From: Apostichopus californicus
Lineage: Eukaryota > Echinodermata > Holothuroidea > Aspidochirotida > Stichopodidae
Assembly (NCBI GenBank): GCA_020650975.1
Contig: JAIPMN010009500.1
Coordinates: 1-42,443, forward strand
Direction of reading: 5' to 3'
DNA length: 42,443 bases
Below are positions 19,691 through 31,539 of this stretch, piece after piece. The first letter of the stretch is position 1; each line of letters opens with the position of its first letter. The notes beneath the pieces were generated by a model that was not told the origin of the DNA, did not search any database, and was given only the letters and a program-made list of their open reading frames with translations. A program made the translations under genes and the position numbers.

Positions 19691-20362
19691 TAATCCAAGC
19701 TTCATCATTCTGGGAGCCTCATGTTTACAAGCCTGTTTTCAGGCTTTGACCTCTGTTGAAATCAAATAACAACCAGGGGACATCATCATTGCATGGAATG
19801 TTTTTGCCTTTTGAAAATAATAGAAAAGGAAACAAAGATCCCCTATTAATGATCAAAATAGAATTGACATCACTTGTCCAAGTTATCGTATCACGGTAAA
19901 CAAGCTAGTAAACTTCTGTAACAAACAGCGTAACCTCTCCATAGAGTTTATAGCCCATTGAACAAAACAAACAAATCTTGCAAAAGGCAAGCGAGATAAC
20001 CTCAGTAAGTAAAATGGATTGCAAAAACAGGATATCAAGAACACAAAGGAATTCAAGGTCACAAAATTTGAAAACAATTTTAGCTCAAGTTTGTGGGGCG
20101 TATGAGGGAATCTTAGTGTGCAGCCAAACTGTGTGGAGTCTTGGCAATCACAACTTCTCAGTATTGATGGGTGGTTACAGTAGGACACTTCTACACTTTT
20201 GTGTCCTAACATGCCAGATAATGGCTCAGATAGAAGAATTTTTCTCCCCACCCTCTCCTCCCCCACCCCTCCAAACAAACTGACTGCACACTCTTGCAAT
20301 GACTCATTTGTTCGGAATTGTTTGTTTATTACCAGTAGGCTATGCTCATTTTGCAATGCTAC

Positions 20363-20955
20363 CAGGCCTCGACAAATTTTTTTTAAAACTACTCGCCAGC
20401 TGGCGACCGAGTCTAAAATTCTACTCGCCAAAACGTTAAATTTACTCGCCATTTTTCTCGCAAAGTGTTTGTGTGATATAAGCCTAGGTAGTATGGCCTA
20501 ACTTAGGATATCGCAGTTTAGTGTTACTGTTAGTTGTTTACAGCAAAAACGATCCATTTAAATTGTGCTTCGTCAAAAGTGTTTAAAACATGATATTCAT
20601 GCGTTACCCCTGTTTGAGTTGTCGTTACGCATTTATTTAAGTTTGTAGTTTTCCAGTTTGGTTACACCTATCGTGCATCATTTAGTCGATTAGTATCAAA
20701 TTAGTTTCGAGCTGGTGAATAGAGCTGTTCCTTAGGACCTACTTGTAACAGTGCACTTGATAATTCTACTGTGATGTGTAACATTAGGCAATAGGCCTTT
20801 GTTGATTGGCTCAAAAGTTAATAGTAAGCCTATCGTATAAAGGCAGTGAGCAAATGAGCCACTCGCCAAAATGTCGAGCGTAATGCATTTTTTGCTCGTC
20901 AGTCGCACATTCTAGTCGCCATTGGCGAGTTGGCGACCGTATTTGTCGAGGCCTG
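20363..20955. mobile_element. Non-autonomous hAT-type element (MITE)
   Basis: 593 bases bounded by perfect 15-base terminal inverted repeats (CAGGCCTCGACAAAT) and flanked by a perfect 8-base target duplication AATGCTAC at 20355-20362 and 20956-20963. CAG-initial TIRs with 8-base duplications are the hAT hallmark. Subterminal ACTCGCCA/TGGCGAGT motifs repeat in both orientations, as expected for transposase-binding sites. No transposase frame is present. Confidence 0.92.
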
Positions 20956-20963
20956 AATGCTAC

Positions 20964-22580
20964 ATAAATTATTCCATACATGTACTACATAAAGTAGGCT
21001 ACTTGTCCATGTGTCACTTCTGCCAGGACCTATACCTTGATATTTTCAAGTTGCCCTAATTGTTAAATAAATGCAAAATAGTTCGGCCTAACTTAAACTA
21101 GGCCCATATGCATACTCTGCAGATTTGAAACCTCATTTCGCCTCCGGAAGTGCCAGTCGCAGTCTTCAAACGAACTAGCTTTGGTCTACAGTATGTATCA
21201 CCACCACGATTGCAACTTCACTGTAGCTAAGCGGATTCAATTCAAAATATAATAAAACCCACTGTGACTGAGCCTCCACCCTGAACAGAGGTTCAGTCGC
21301 TTGGCCATGTCACTTTTATGAAAACTCAATGGTTACATTGCAATGTTCTAAAAAAAAATGGCAAATTCACCGCGACCGCGCGCTTAACTCTCAGCATTAT
21401 TTACACTTCATACAAATCTGATTTGAACTTGAAGTCTATAATGATAACTCCCTATCGCTTTTCTGTTATTTACTTTTACTTACGTAGAACGTACAGTTAG
21501 GCTACACTTGTTATATTACAACTTAGGCTAGTTACATCTGCAACGTGAGACGCAAATGTTTCGTTTCTTCTTCAAAATCCCTTCATTTGCAAAGAATTGT
21601 TGACAGTCTCTCATCTTGACTGCATTCCACAACCTACTATTTGGCCTAAAATGGAGAACCGCGGTATCGGAATATGGAGACGACTGGCAAGCAAATGTAC
21701 TTGGTCAAGCCAGGGAGTTGTTACGGCTTATGTGACATTTGACCTTTTCCCACCCTCCACAAAGGTCAGGCTCACGTACCTGTGGCAGCCTACTAGTTGG
21801 AAACAAATTAGAGACAAGCATAAATTATAAGCCATATTCTTAGATATCGTCTAAACTAACAATACTTACTGGTATACTTTCAGCAAAACTAACATGTGAA
21901 ATTTTAAGGGATTTATACCATCTTGTGAAACTGAATTTCGCAATCTTGATTATGGTATATGTGTTTGTCTTTTGTTTCGGTAGTTCTCGAGAATCACTAC
22001 TAGTGATTGTGTTTACAGCTAGGACAATGTTTCTGGGAAACAGTTTACCTAGGACGGGTACCTGGATTGAAAGGACGAACGTCAAGGCAAGCGGATAACT
22101 TCCGTGAAGAAGGAAATGGCAATAGTTCGTGATTTCACATCGAAAATATTCGCACGATATCCAATCCATAAGATCGTTAGTTTTTCGATGTGTCAGATAC
22201 GATCTTTACAGTCGATTTAACAAATCAAAATGATGAACCTATATTTCGATCCTTCAAATTGTTGATGTTGATGCTGCGGTCTCTAACTCGCCGAGGTTAA
22301 TTGTTACACCTACAGAATTAATCAAGCATCTTCAATACGGATTTTATGATGGCTATCATGCGCGCATTGAAAGAGAACAGGGAGAGAGAAACTCAGACAC
22401 CAATGGAACACAGTTCGGAGAAGAAGACAAAAAAAACAACAATTCAGTTGCAATGCCAATTTCTGAAACAAAAGCTGATTATTGCATTCGTGAGCAAAAA
22501 AATGTTAAAACAATGAACTTTTGTTCTAATATTGCAGTTTACTAAAGGATTATAAACAAAAGGATATGCAAACACAAACA
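20964..22580. other. Gene-free stretch
   Basis: No domain-bearing frame was found. The minus-strand frame at 22169-21840 (109 codons) is hydrophobic in its first half, but has no family resemblance or splice context I can use. It could overlap a leader of gene A, but nothing shows this. Confidence 0.4.
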
Positions 22581-22830
22581 CGTTTTTAAAACGTTATTAA
22601 AACGCTTTTGTTTTGATAACGTTATTTGTGGTGTAATAAATATGTCACGAAAACGTTTTCAGGCTATTATTTCAAAACGTTTTTTCGTTAAAACATTAAT
22701 ATAACATTAATATAACATTAATATCTCATAAAAACGTTATGCCGACGTTTTTATAACACCTTATTTAACGTTATAAAAACATATTTTAGAGGCTCTTTTA
22801 AAAGTGTTATGATAACGTTTTGTGTTAACT
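22580..22830. repeat. Degenerate AACGTT-rich repeat
   Basis: At least ten copies of AAAACGTT, AACGTTAT or AACGTTTT in both orientations, interspersed with ATTAATATAAC triplets. The core is self-complementary, so the whole block is a field of small palindromes. Confidence 0.7.
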
Positions 22831-25500
22831 CGAGTACAAATAAATGAATCTGTTTGGCATGAATTAAATATATTGAAAGAAAGCTGAGTAATTTTCTTTG
22901 TTTCTTCATCTGCGTTTTATATTAAGACAGAAGGGGAGAGAGAAAAGGGTTGGGTGGGAAGATGGGGAGAAAGATTAGTAGGCTCTCGCGGTAGATTGAG
23001 GAAAATTGCAGTTGTGCAAGTGAATTTTCCATGCTCGTTTCCTTTGCTAGTAGGCTTGGCAAATTTATTACGTATAACACACAGATATTCCAAAGACGGT
23101 ATATTTCTGAGACTTCTTTTTCTCTGGTGGCGAGTTCAAAGCACGGACAGAGATGTCCGGTGAATGTATTTTAAGTCCTGCTTGGAGTCCTGAGGACCTC
23201 GGCTGAGACACTTCACTTTTAAGATATTTAATGTTCTCTGGTAGGAATATTGTTACTACCGTCCTCATTTGCATAACAAAGAAGTGTAACAATCCTAATA
23301 AATATTTATATTGTTTTATAATGTAAATATCATTTATAAACGTATATAATTCCAGGTACCATGCAGTACCGGTTCCGTGTTTGTCGTGTTGCAATTCCTA
23401 CACGAGATTATTGAAATAAGGGAAGGTCCCACATGTAATACGTTTCACACTTTAAACTGACTGAAAACGGGTTGGCGACTGATAATAACTGTAGTTCAAG
23501 CAAAGGGGTGAGGCAGAGGAACTTGCAGGTGTAGGAGATGGGGGTGTGGCTGAGGTAACAAAAAAAAAGGGTAGCTTATTTGGCAGAAGACTAACAATTA
23601 TCCCTCCATTGAAACCTAGTGCACACAATACTAATATAGTATCCAGCATCGGTGAACAATTAATCGTTCGTATATAAACAGGACGCAGCGTTCCTCTTTT
23701 CCATTCCTGCGAATTTCTGTTGCCGTCCCTACATGCCACAAAAATAAACCAGTGAGGATCACATTTGGATTATAACCTTGCTTCTAAAATAAAGCTTTAT
23801 ATTTCTCGTCATTTATTTGGTTAGTATCTAATATGATGAAGTATATCTATGTTGTGAAACTTGTGATTGTACAAACCGTCTATACATCCACTATGCGTTT
23901 GGGCCGCACAATGTTGTTTATAGATGTTTTTGCTGCATGCAATGTCGCAAAATGTTTGGGCTGTAATTTTTTTTAACCTTCTTAAAAAAATCTACACATA
24001 GGCAGTGCGGTCTACATAGCATACTCGTCACATATATGTATACTACATGTCAGTTAAGGTTTACCTTGGTTTATCGCATACGAACCATCGGGCAGTTCTG
24101 AGCGAATGATATATATATATATATTACGTAACAGTTAGTAGCAATATTGTATGTATGTATATTACTGTGCATTTGCAACTATTCACCTGCAATTTGTCAT
24201 TCCAATATTAAAAATTGTCTGATATGTACTGAGACATTTTGATATTTGCAAACAAGAGATCACAGCAATGCCCGTGCACCAAGTTTAATTGTTGTATCTT
24301 TTTTTGTTTTCTTTTTTCTTTTGTGTGCGATGACCATTAGCATTATACGCTGTTTAGTATGAGCACAATATTCTTGTCAATGGATAATCAAGGGTACTCG
24401 AGAATTACGATTATGACAAAGTACTCCTCCTACTCGTGATCCAAACAAAATGCAGTACCCGACTCTGCTGAGGCACGGGACTCAAGAACGTCGAGAACTT
24501 GAAAGTTCTCTTGAGTACTCGGATAAAAGGCTATATATTATAGATACAATAATGGTCTGTGGTTCTATATGTCTAACATTTTCAGTTTGAATAAATACCT
24601 ATATAATCCATTGCCTAATGTATGCCAAGAAATATGCCAATGTACTTTCAGAGACGCATCCAGGATTTTAGAAAGGAGACAATATAAACCCAAAGGAAAT
24701 TTAGTGCTTCTGTTGTATATCTTTGTTATCTTGTCATGAACATTTGACTTTCCCCTTTTTTTTCCATCGTTATACAAACAAAAACAAAGCCTCCACCAGG
24801 AAATTAAGAACCGTATATACTAGGCATACATTCCGAGGCATACATTCCGAACAATCATGGTGGGAATTACAAATAGCAAAGATCATTGCGCAACTATATA
24901 CTTGTTCAAACACATATTTAACCTAAAAGGAAATAACAAACATTACTTACTTTATTGGCTCCTCTTTACAAACAATATTTAACAAGGATATACCAGCCTC
25001 CACCGCCAGATTAAACCGCAACCTAAGTTGTACAATGATGGGATGTTACCTATACAGGGTTCGAGGAACCATAGTCCAGCAAACTTATAATCCCTGAAAC
25101 ACCTGTCTGCTGCTTTCATTTTCCAAGTCAATTGATGAACAAGTAGCTTATACCTGCCTAAAGACTTTCATTTTGAAAAAAAAATCAGTTATGATATGTT
25201 GTATATATGGACAGCCACGAAACACTGCTATCAATCCCAGGCTGTATATCTATATCACTTTTATTTTGGGTAGAAATGACCTTTTAATCCAATGAGACTA
25301 AAAAGGGCCTGGACTACTAAGTCTAACACACAGACCATTCGTTCAGTTCCTCATGATGCAACAACTACAATGCAATAGTACAAAAAAACATACCCTTTCA
25401 ATATTTATGTTCTTTGTTACATGTTTTACATTGTTTTTTTCCAGTGGATCGGGTGTTGAATGCATGTCATACAAGGTTAGTCGGTTGTTTATGTGATGAT
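22831..25500. other. Gene-free stretch
   Basis: AT-rich, with a short AT microsatellite at 24107-24124 and a small inverted ACTCGAGAA/TTCTCTTGAGTACTCG arrangement at 24.39-24.53 kb that may be a decayed transposon. No gene is supported. Confidence 0.4.
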
Positions 25501-25502
25501 TG

Positions 25503-25645
25503 TTTATATGATGATGTATGATGTATGATGTATGATGTATGATGTATGATGTATGATGTATGATGTATGATGAGTGATGCATCATGCATCATGCATCATG
25601 CATCACTCATCATACATCATACATCATACATCATATCATACATCG
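25503..25645. repeat. Long palindrome of 7-mer repeats
   Basis: The left arm is about nine copies of TGATGTA ending TGATGAGTGATGCAT. The right arm begins ATGCATCACTCATCA and continues with TACATCA copies. The arms are exact complements over about 35 bases around a loop of about 15 bases of GCATCAT repeats, so a long hairpin or cruciform is possible. Confidence 0.85.
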
Positions 25646-25822
25646 TCGTCGTCATCATCAACTTACCTTAAAGCTTAAAGGAGCATTCCAGAGATTTAGC
25701 ATAATTTAAAGATGCATACCGTGAAAACCACAATAAAAAATATTAACGTTGCCAGTACCCACTTGTTCCCTTTTTATAGACAATGACATGATATAACACT
25801 ATAACTTTGTGCCAATAATATC

Positions 25823-26310
25823 CTTAAAAAGGCATTGAAGACTCGCCCCAAACCGCGTGCGGCCATCTGAAAAAGTTAACTTTCTGTTGCTTGCAAGTGA
25901 CGTTTTGTTCGTGTCGCTACAAAATGCAGACAGTACAGTAATGAAACGTGATACCTTGTTATCTTTAGCTGGACCTGAGATGTCCATCGCTGTATCGTTT
26001 ATACACTGTGCTGTGGGTATTGACCGCAGCTGTATGTACTGACTGTATACTAGTGTTTAATTACCGACGGTAGCAAGCTGTGTGCGTATTTTCTGGGATA
26101 GATGGTGGTGTCTAACACTTCTGTTACACCTCATTCGAAACTAGGTCAGATTACCGGCATTAGACGTTCCTTTTTGCGCGAGTCTTCACAACCTTTATTA
26201 AGTCGTTGGTTTTTCTTTTCCATTAATTGTTATTGCCTACCTCACAATACGATAGTATTACGCCATTGTCATGCTCGTAAACTACCTACATTCTATGACA
26301 TTTCTAAAGA
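25823..26310 (+). repeat. Dispersed repeat, copy 2
   Basis: Partner of the element at 300-751 in opposite orientation. Shared blocks include GCGTGCGGCCATCTGAAAA, TTGTTATCTTTAGCTGGA, CTGTGCTGTGGGTATTGACC and CGAAACTAGGTCAGATTAC. Similarity fades toward 26.3 kb. A five-base insertion relative to copy 1 shifts the reading frame, arguing against coding constraint. Confidence 0.75.
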
Positions 26311-28112
26311 TCAACTTGAATTCAGAATAACTGTGGGGATAAATCCGAAGCCATTGCACCACTATTGACTGAAAAGATATCGTACCCGACAATGCAAAGA
26401 ACAATAAAATATTTTTGGCCTCACCTGGAACCTAAATTCCACCCTAAAGTATGCAATAGTGGGAACTTAAAAAAGAAAAGAAAAGTCAAATGATCCCCTT
26501 AGAGGCAACAAACGATAATTTCTTTCAATAAAATCGCGATTTTCATGCCACAATGATGATGACAGGGTATCTCTGTTAATAACAAAGTGGGATACCGTAT
26601 ATGCGTTATGGTATAGATATAATTAAACTACAAATGTGTGCTGCTGTCCAGAGGCGGAACCTGAATTTTAAAAAGGAAAACGGTGAGGAACGGGGGCCCC
26701 TCCGGGGGGCTAAAAAATAATTAAAACCTGAAATGGTGCATTCCGAAGCACATTTATGCTCTAAAAACTTAAATACATATTAGGTCTGCTAATAAATACT
26801 TTATGTTTCTTTGTAAGGTTGGAAAGGGGAGTGGGGGAGGGGTCTAAACCTCCACACCTACCTGAATATAAGTAAAGTTGAGTATTGATGTGCGGAAATG
26901 GACTTTGTTACTTTGATATTCATGCCTAATTTATTAAGTTAGTTATAGAAGCCATACCCACCATGCAAAGTAGTCTCAAGTAGTCATAGTTTATTTTAAC
27001 TGTGTATCGTAATGGGAACAATAAGTTGGAAGTAAGTTACATTGTCAATAAGGAAGTTAGTGCTTGTTAGTGCTTGTTACTGCGTGCTTGTTTTTAGATT
27101 CGTTAGTATACATTATGTATGAACCGACAGTATAGGCTAAGTATTTAATGTAGTTTTACTTTTAATTATCTACCTATTTACTTCGTTGTTGAATATCAGA
27201 AACTGTGACTTCAAATCCCGAAAATTTGACTTTAAAAATTCGAAATTTCGAGATTAAATGTGGAAATTTCGACATAGTAGCTCTATTACCATGTCTCTTC
27301 ATGGTTGGCAATTACACAAATTCCCAGGTGTCCAATTACGTTCATATCTATAATAAGCATTGCATTTTATACGTTACAACTTATGAACAGTCGAAAAGTC
27401 TTCAATGTCGTTTTCAAAGTTGCAAAATAAAATTGCACCATTTGGGATCCAAGCATGTACTCTAATTTTAACCAAGATTTCATAAAGGGGAGTGTGTAAC
27501 CATTCCCATAGACCCAGGCTACCATGGACGAATAAACATCTTAGCCATCGGTATGGAGGAGGTGGCACCCATGTACGTAATATACTGTAAGACTATCAAA
27601 CTGTGGAGTTCTCTTTTCCCTTATAGTATACATGTATTGACCACCCCCCCCCCCCATTCAACCCCTCCTACTACCCATTGGCGTGAATAGGAATTTAAAG
27701 GTGTGTGGCTTCTACATTTCCACCAACTGATGGAGGTAGAGCCAGAGGGGAATAAATGACTCTATAAAGGAGGAGATTGGTCGCTGGGGTCGCTGTCGTC
27801 GACTCCCGTGAATGGGGTCTGGGAGGGGGGGGGGACCTCTGCTGCAACAATGAACAGTTATATCAACTAGTACATTAAGAGGTATGCGTATAGACTATAT
27901 TTAGAGACTCTAAACACACGGTAATGCTAATAACTATTTTTTTTTCTCGTGTGTGTGTTGTGTGTGAGTAAGGTTAGAAGGATGTGCATATCGGTAGAGT
28001 GGTATTAATCTTATAATACCTTCAATATGATTCATTTCATATAAGTTTTTTAACATTTGCATCATGTATGTTAGCTGTCAATGAAATATCTTTCTGAAGC
28101 TTCTTTACACGC
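26311..28112. other. Gene-free stretch with poly-G/poly-C tracts
   Basis: Contains an AGAGGCGGAACCTGAATTTT fragment near 26650 followed by a G/C-rich tract, resembling decayed copies of the TIR element at 28.1 kb, and homopolymer runs near 27645 and 27825. No gene is seen. Confidence 0.4.
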
Positions 28113-28510
28113 CAGTGGCGGAGCGTCCATACAGTCAGGGGGGGGGGGGCGGATGCCCCCCCTGACGGACACAAATGGACTGCTGGCGCCCTTTTCAGCT
28201 TTTTACTACTTTTACTTATTCGCGATTATTGACTTTTTATTGCGCTCTCATCTACCTATTGACATTTGTCATATTCTTTTGGTGTAACTTTCTGACAAAA
28301 TGGCGACGACACCTATTTATTCTTCGTTTATCTGCAAATTAACAAGGCCCGGAAAGGGTCATTTCCTGCGATCTAGGGAGTATCTTTACTCAAAAAAATT
28401 CTGTACGCTCCGCGCCAACCTGTGGTGGCGCTCCGCTTAGATAGTGTCGAAAGCGCCCTACAGACCATTCTTGCCCCCCCCCCCGACCAATACCCCTAGC
28501 TCCGCCACTG
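28113..28510. mobile_element. TIR element with CAGTGGCGGAGC ends
   Basis: About 398 bases with perfect 12-base terminal inverted repeats. The flanks TTTACACGC and TTTACACC suggest an imperfect 8-base target duplication, compatible with hAT. It includes a run of G and matching C tracts near each end, which can lengthen the hairpin. No transposase is encoded. Confidence 0.7.
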
Positions 28511-29443
28511 TTTACACCCCTATACTTGTTTTGATGACACTGGCAGAATATAATGGCAACTGACGTAACTTCAAACGTATACATGTGACGTCAGTCGGCT
28601 AGAGCAAACAGATTCTAAACAACTCAAAACAATTCAAAAAGTCAACCATCCGTGGACCTATTGAGGACAACAAGGACGCCCACTTGTAAACCACCTAATA
28701 CAATACTTGTTTTCGTTCAAATCTACTAAATATTAAATGAGTTCACATTGACCGTGAGACACAATCAGACACTTTCATATTCCTTGAAGACACAAAACAG
28801 TACTCCTCTTAACACTTTTAGACAAAGAGGGGGACCCCCTTATGATGAAACAAAATCAACCGTTGCACGTTTAATATGATATGCTACATTGGATAAAATT
28901 ATACCTAAACAGGAGAATTTGTTATTTGATTTGAAAGTCTCAACGGTTAGATGTTCCTCCATACATTGAAGAAGTTTATATAAAGGCTTTTTTTTTTAAG
29001 TTTCAAAATTTTCAACAGAGAGCTATACTATACAGTGGGCAAAATTCTGTAATGTTTTTCTTTTCCCGTGGCTTCGTTACTTTGTGTGATTTTCTTTGAA
29101 ATAGAAGTGATACTCGTGATTAAAATATGATGTTTTCATAAAGTGACTCTCTTAGTTTGCTGATATTGGTTCCACAAGGTTCACTTAATTACTTTCACAT
29201 TGTAACTGAGAGTAAAAGGAGAAATAATTTTAAAACATAATGATAACAAAAAATAGAAAACCAAAAGGAAAGTGAAGGAATTCACTTTCTAATTGTAATT
29301 AATGACAACAAACATGAGACAACAAGACAAGCCATCGGCTCCCGGGACAGGCAAAACACTGTTTTCACTTATACACCCCTCCTCCTCCTCCTCCCAAGGG
29401 TGGTGGTATACCATTGTGTAAGATACTCTAGTGAACAAGACTG

Positions 29444-29468
29444 TTTTTTTTTTTTTTTTTTTTTTTTT
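29444..29468. repeat. Poly-T tract (25 nt)
   Basis: An uninterrupted T run. It might be the tail of a retroposed copy on the minus strand, but I recognise no retroposon beside it. Confidence 0.9.
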
Positions 29469-29593
29469 GACATATGCATAATAGGCTGTTCAGGATCAAC
29501 GCCATATGACCCCTATCAGAGGTTATGATTACATCAACTCTTGATTGTGTTTTGCAGACACAATCGGGAAATATGAAGCTACCATGTGTACAT

Positions 29594-29930
29594 ATGACGG
29601 GCCGTCAGTCTCAAATCGTGGGGAATCGACTTATACCGATTTAAATCGACATATACCAGTTTCCTTCGACTTATACCAGTTTACAGCAGCTTAAATTGAC
29701 TTCTTTAAATTAGTATATGTCGATTTAATTCGATGATATGTCGAATTAAACTGTTATATGTCGATTTAAATCGATGATATGTAGAATTAAACTGGTATAT
29801 ATGTCGATTTAAATCGGTAGAAGTCAATTTCAGCTGCTGGAAACTGGTATAAGTCGAAGGAAATTGGTATATGTCGATTTAAATCGGTATAAGTCGATTT
29901 CCCACGATTTGAGACTGATGGCCCGCCATA
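29594..29930. mobile_element. Foldback-type element with long inverted repeats
   Basis: About 337 bases made mostly of two arms of roughly 115 bases that are inverted copies (GTCAGTCTCAAATCGTGG at the left, CCACGATTTGAGACTGATGG at the right). The arms and centre also contain repeats of TATGTCGATTTAAATCG. Flanked by a 7-base direct repeat GTGTACA. No coding capacity; the open frame across it is fortuitous. Confidence 0.8.
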
Positions 29931-30483
29931 GTGTACATACCTGTTAGGGTTACCGGGTCCCTTGAAATTGGGGGTTGGCATAAGAGATGATTTGTAGTTT
30001 ACTTTTTCATTTCCCGAAGTATACTGGGAGATTCGTTTTCTTTACTCTAATATAGTTGCTCCAAGCTGCAGCATTTTATATATATATTTTGTTAATAATA
30101 GCCTAATAATGAGAATGAGAATAACAATAACAATAATAAGTATAATAACAATAATAACAATAAAATAGCAAATGTCCAAAAACCAAATCATTCCTTGACA
30201 TTTCAAGGGTAAAAATTGTATATAGATAATCACATCGTTTTGTTATATAGTGGAAAATAAAATTCAGATACTTTAACTATGATGCAATCAAAGCTCCCCC
30301 AAGTTGTCAATTGACTTATAAGTCAAAATGGCGCATGCGTACTAACTACATGCCTGGAGATTTCTTTACAGCAAATCTACAGGCTACGTCATTGTTATAA
30401 ACATTTCGATATCAGGGGTTTCCCCATTTGAATTACCAAATTGCGTAAGTAGACATGTATTAACGAGTTATGTACATACGAGT

Positions 30484-30612
30484 ATGTATAAACTTCTACT
30501 TCGACTTCTCTTTCTCATTTGGTGAATCTATCCACACAGAGGCAGACGCAATTTAACATTACACGTCAATGAACTGCGAGTTCGGGTTGCGAAACAGACT
30601 GGCTTAAAACAG
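30484..30612 (+). promoter_or_regulatory. Candidate promoter and 5' UTR exon of gene B
   Basis: A TATA-like TGTATAAA near 30484-30492 is followed within about 120 bases by TTAAAACAG|GTGAGA, a strong donor ending at 30612 with no obvious coding frame before it. It could be the leader exon joined to the acceptor at 34602 over a 4-kb intron. This is inference from motifs only. Confidence 0.3.
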
Positions 30613-31411
30613 GTGAGATTTTACGAGTAGTTTTTTACAAGTATCATCAAATCCTATTGTTGTGCATCAAAAAAAAAATTCATTAAGCAACGTGCGATAG
30701 GATTTTTTGTTTGTTTTTCATTTGGTTCATATTTTGTTTGTTTCTTCACTTCGAGTATTGGATTAGGATGTCCCATTGAAATCCATCTCGTTTGATTGGA
30801 ACTATAAAAGAACATCATTGTATAAAGATCCATATTTTATGGTAAATATATAATTTACCGGGGTATCACTCTATAGAATTAAATAATACTATTAACTCAG
30901 TTAATCGGAAGAACAAGAAACATGCAAACACTGTACTGGTGTATTTAACTTAAAGATGTAACGTACATTAAGCCTACAGAGTTGACCTCTGTGAATATAT
31001 TTGATGTGGAGAATCAAATTATATACAGTTAAATGTTTGTAAAAAAGGAAGAGAACTGTAGCTTACCTTAAAATTTAGTCCATATTTGACAGGAATATGT
31101 AACCCCCAACCCAACAAAACCCCAAACCCACCCCACCCCTTTTTTACTGCCACAATATTCTGACGGTTTCCACGAGGACTTATTTAGAACAAAGTGAATA
31201 TTGTTTCCAAGTTTGCCCTTAGTATGATTTTTTAATTAATTAATTAAATTATTTTCAATGACTCGGTAAAGAGCTTCAGGTTGGTACTCGGAATCATTAA
31301 TGTACTTGGTATGAAGGATCACATTATAAGCTGCCCGTATATATGCTGTATATCATCTTTGTATTTAGTCTATATAAGACCTTCGTTCGTGCCTGTATTC
31401 CTATACTTGGA

Positions 31412-31537
31412 AGCGCGAAGCCAGGATTTCATCTTGGATGGTGGGGGGGGGGGGGCGGATTCATTTTATTNNNNNNNNNNAGCGCGAAGCCAGGATTTCA
31501 TCTTGGAGGGTGGGGGGGGGGCGGATTCATTTTATTG
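31412..31537. other. Assembly gap with duplicated flanks
   Basis: Ten N at 31471-31480. The 59 bases before the gap (AGCGCGAAGCCAGGATTTCA to TTCATTTTATT) recur after it with a one-base difference and a shorter G run. This looks like two contig ends that overlap at a poly-G tract and were not merged. Confidence 0.85.
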
Positions 31538-31539
31538 AC

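Noticed and set aside
19883-20452. 189-codon minus-strand open frame
   Set aside because: It runs into the terminal part of the hAT MITE and shows no domain or splice context. It is a chance open frame.
21840-22169. 109-codon minus-strand open frame
   Set aside because: Partly hydrophobic, but no family resemblance, no splice partner with the right phase and no repeat support. I could not justify a gene.
24385-24530. Short inverted ACTCGAG-type arrangement as a complete transposon
   Set aside because: The arms are short and imperfect and I see no target-site duplication.
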